Source: Methanothrix sp. (lineage in GTDB: Archaea > Halobacteriota > Methanosarcinia > Methanotrichales > Methanotrichaceae). From it: a stretch of 6,330 nt of DNA. The DNA lies in NCBI GenBank assembly GCA_028682845.1, contig JAJRAT010000009.1:1-6330 (forward strand). Direction: 5' to 3'. The position numbers and the translations under genes are program-made. Shown here one piece after another: positions 5,462 to 6,330 of the stretch (the first letter of the stretch is position 1; every line of letters begins with the position of its first letter). The notes below the pieces were generated by a model that did not search any database, had not been told where the DNA came from, and was given only the letters and a program-made list of their open reading frames with translations.

Positions 5462-5467
5462 TGAGGA
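5462..5467 (+). promoter_or_regulatory. Ribosome-binding site deciding the ACT protein start
   Basis: TGAGGA lies five bases before the ATG at 5473. The earlier in-frame ATG at 5461 has no purine-rich sequence upstream and overlaps this site, so 5473 is the better start. Confidence 0.65.
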
Positions 5468-5472
5468 ATGCT

Positions 5473-5979
5473 ATGCGACTTTCCATGGATTTGGAGCTGC
5501 AGGATATACCGGGGCAATTGCTGCTGGCACTGCAGCCCCTGAAAGAGAATAAAGCAAATATCATAAGTGTGGTTCACCACAGGGACCGCAAGACTCCCCG
5601 CGGCATGATCCCGGTCAGATTCGTGTTGGAGATGGATCGATCCAAGATCGAAGCCCTCCAGACAAAGCTCAAAGAGAGCGGCATCTCCGTGGTTCGGGCG
5701 GGGGAAGATCGTTTCATGGAGTCCGTATCAGTGGTGCTGGTCGGGCACGTGCTGGACAGCGACATCGGCGATACCGTCAAGCGGATAGACTCCACCGGCT
5801 TTGCCGAGGTCATGGACCTGGCATTGACCATGCCGGGAGTCGATGAGCCGTCGTCCGCCTTCATGAAGATCCGCGCCACCGGCAAGGCAGAGATTCAGAA
5901 GGCTCTGACCATCCTGCGGGAAGTCGGCAAAGAGAAGAAGCTGCTCGTCATTGAGCCCATCGAGGCTGAGGCAGTATGA
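5473..5979 (+). CDS. Double ACT-domain protein, predicted allosteric regulator of homoserine dehydrogenase
   Basis: A 168-residue cytoplasmic protein of the COG2061 type, predicted to sense an amino acid and regulate homoserine dehydrogenase in trans. The first ACT-like unit (about 3-75) begins with the strand MDLELQ, then D11-I-P-G14, the ligand-binding turn typical of ACT domains, a helix and the strand ANIISVVHHR. The second unit (about 80-162) starts SVSVVLVGHV, continues DTVKRIDSTGFAEVMDLALTMPG and ends KKLLVIEPI. It has no catalytic domain, signal peptide or membrane segment. The start at 5473 is chosen on its ribosome-binding site. The stop TGA overlaps the ATG of the homoserine dehydrogenase gene (ATGA), so the two are translationally coupled and probably made in equal amounts. 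Threonine or methionine is the likely effector by pathway logic; the sequence does not identify which. Confidence 0.9.
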   Translation: MRLSMDLELQDIPGQLLLALQPLKENKANIISVVHHRDRKTPRGMIPVRFVLEMDRSKIEALQTKLKESGISVVRAGEDRFMESVSVVLVGHVLDSDIGDTVKRIDSTGFAEVMDLALTMPGVDEPSSAFMKIRATGKAEIQKALTILREVGKEKKLLVIEPIEAEAV

Positions 5980-6330
5980 GAGACGTTAAGATTTCCCTGG
6001 TCGGTTACGGCATTGTGGGACACGGCGTGGTCGATGTCCTGGACCGCAAGAAGAAGGTGCTCCGGGACATGGGGCTGAATCTAAAGCTGATCAGCGTCAG
6101 CGACCACACCGGAACCGTCCTTGCCGAGGATGGAATCGATGCCGACAAGATCCTGGGCGAGAGGACCCTGGCCAATGTGGCCACCTCCGGCATGAAGGGC
6201 AAGGAGGCCATCTCGGCCATCAACTCTGATCTGATGATCGAGGTCACTCCCACCAATATCGTTCACGGCCAGCCCGGACTGGGACACATGGAAGCTGCTC
6301 TCTCCAGCGGCAAGCACGTGGTGACATCGA
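5976..6330 (+). CDS. hom: Homoserine dehydrogenase, N-terminal part (runs off the window)
   Basis: The first 118 codons of homoserine dehydrogenase, which reduces aspartate 4-semialdehyde to homoserine with NAD(P)H on the route to threonine and methionine. The nucleotide-binding Rossmann fingerprint is G10-Y-G12-I-V-G15 in the strand KISLVGYGIVGHGVVDVL. LKLISVSDHTG follows as the second strand region, and ALSSGKHVVTS at the window end is the usual lead-in to the conserved NKGP-like segment. The EVTPTNIVHGQP stretch is also typical of archaeal members. The ATG overlaps the stop of the ACT gene, with GAGG-like purines just upstream. Because the 3' part is missing it cannot be seen whether the enzyme has its own C-terminal ACT domain; the separate ACT gene suggests it does not. 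Confidence 0.92.
   Translation, partial: MRDVKISLVGYGIVGHGVVDVLDRKKKVLRDMGLNLKLISVSDHTGTVLAEDGIDADKILGERTLANVATSGMKGKEAISAINSDLMIEVTPTNIVHGQPGLGHMEAALSSGKHVVTS

Overview
The window looks like chromosomal DNA of a methanogenic archaeon, most likely of the order Methanosarcinales (a Methanothrix/Methanosaeta-like or Methanosarcina-like genome). The pointers are a free-standing ACT-domain regulator translationally coupled to homoserine dehydrogenase, an iron-sulfur flavoprotein (Isf)-type protein with a compact cysteine motif, a DUF362/ferredoxin fusion, a secreted HEAT-repeat protein rich in N-glycosylation sequons, archaeal-style TATA elements and T-tract termination. The lineage is inferred from gene content, not from a marker gene.

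Layout. Positions 1-546 hold most of an SGNH/GDSL-type hydrolase whose true N-terminus probably lies just before the window. It converges on a minus-strand gene (609-1646) for an Acg-type FMN-binding nitroreductase-family protein. A 216-bp divergent intergenic region (1647-1862) carries both promoters and several copies of the hexamer ATTCGA, including a perfect 12-bp palindrome and a 10-bp direct repeat. It is followed on the plus strand by a probable operon: a DUF362 protein with two 4Fe-4S clusters (1863-2969), an Isf-like flavoprotein (3019-3591) and, one base later, a large exported HEAT-repeat/PsbP-like protein (3593-5206). A 266-bp regulatory region (5207-5472) with a strong inverted repeat next to a TATA-like element precedes the last operon: a double-ACT regulator (5473-5979) overlapping the start of homoserine dehydrogenase (5976 to beyond the window end).

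How the genes may work together. Acg-type protein, DUF362/ferredoxin protein and Isf-like protein are all redox cofactor proteins, arranged around one shared promoter region, so a common electron-transfer or stress-response role is plausible but unproven. The ACT-homoserine dehydrogenase pair is a well-known arrangement: the ACT protein is the predicted allosteric sensor for a homoserine dehydrogenase that may lack its own regulatory domain, at the branch point to threonine and methionine. There is no tRNA, rRNA, CRISPR array, transposon or integrase in the window. The most noteworthy signals are the two putative operator regions and the 18-bp sequon repeat in the secreted protein.
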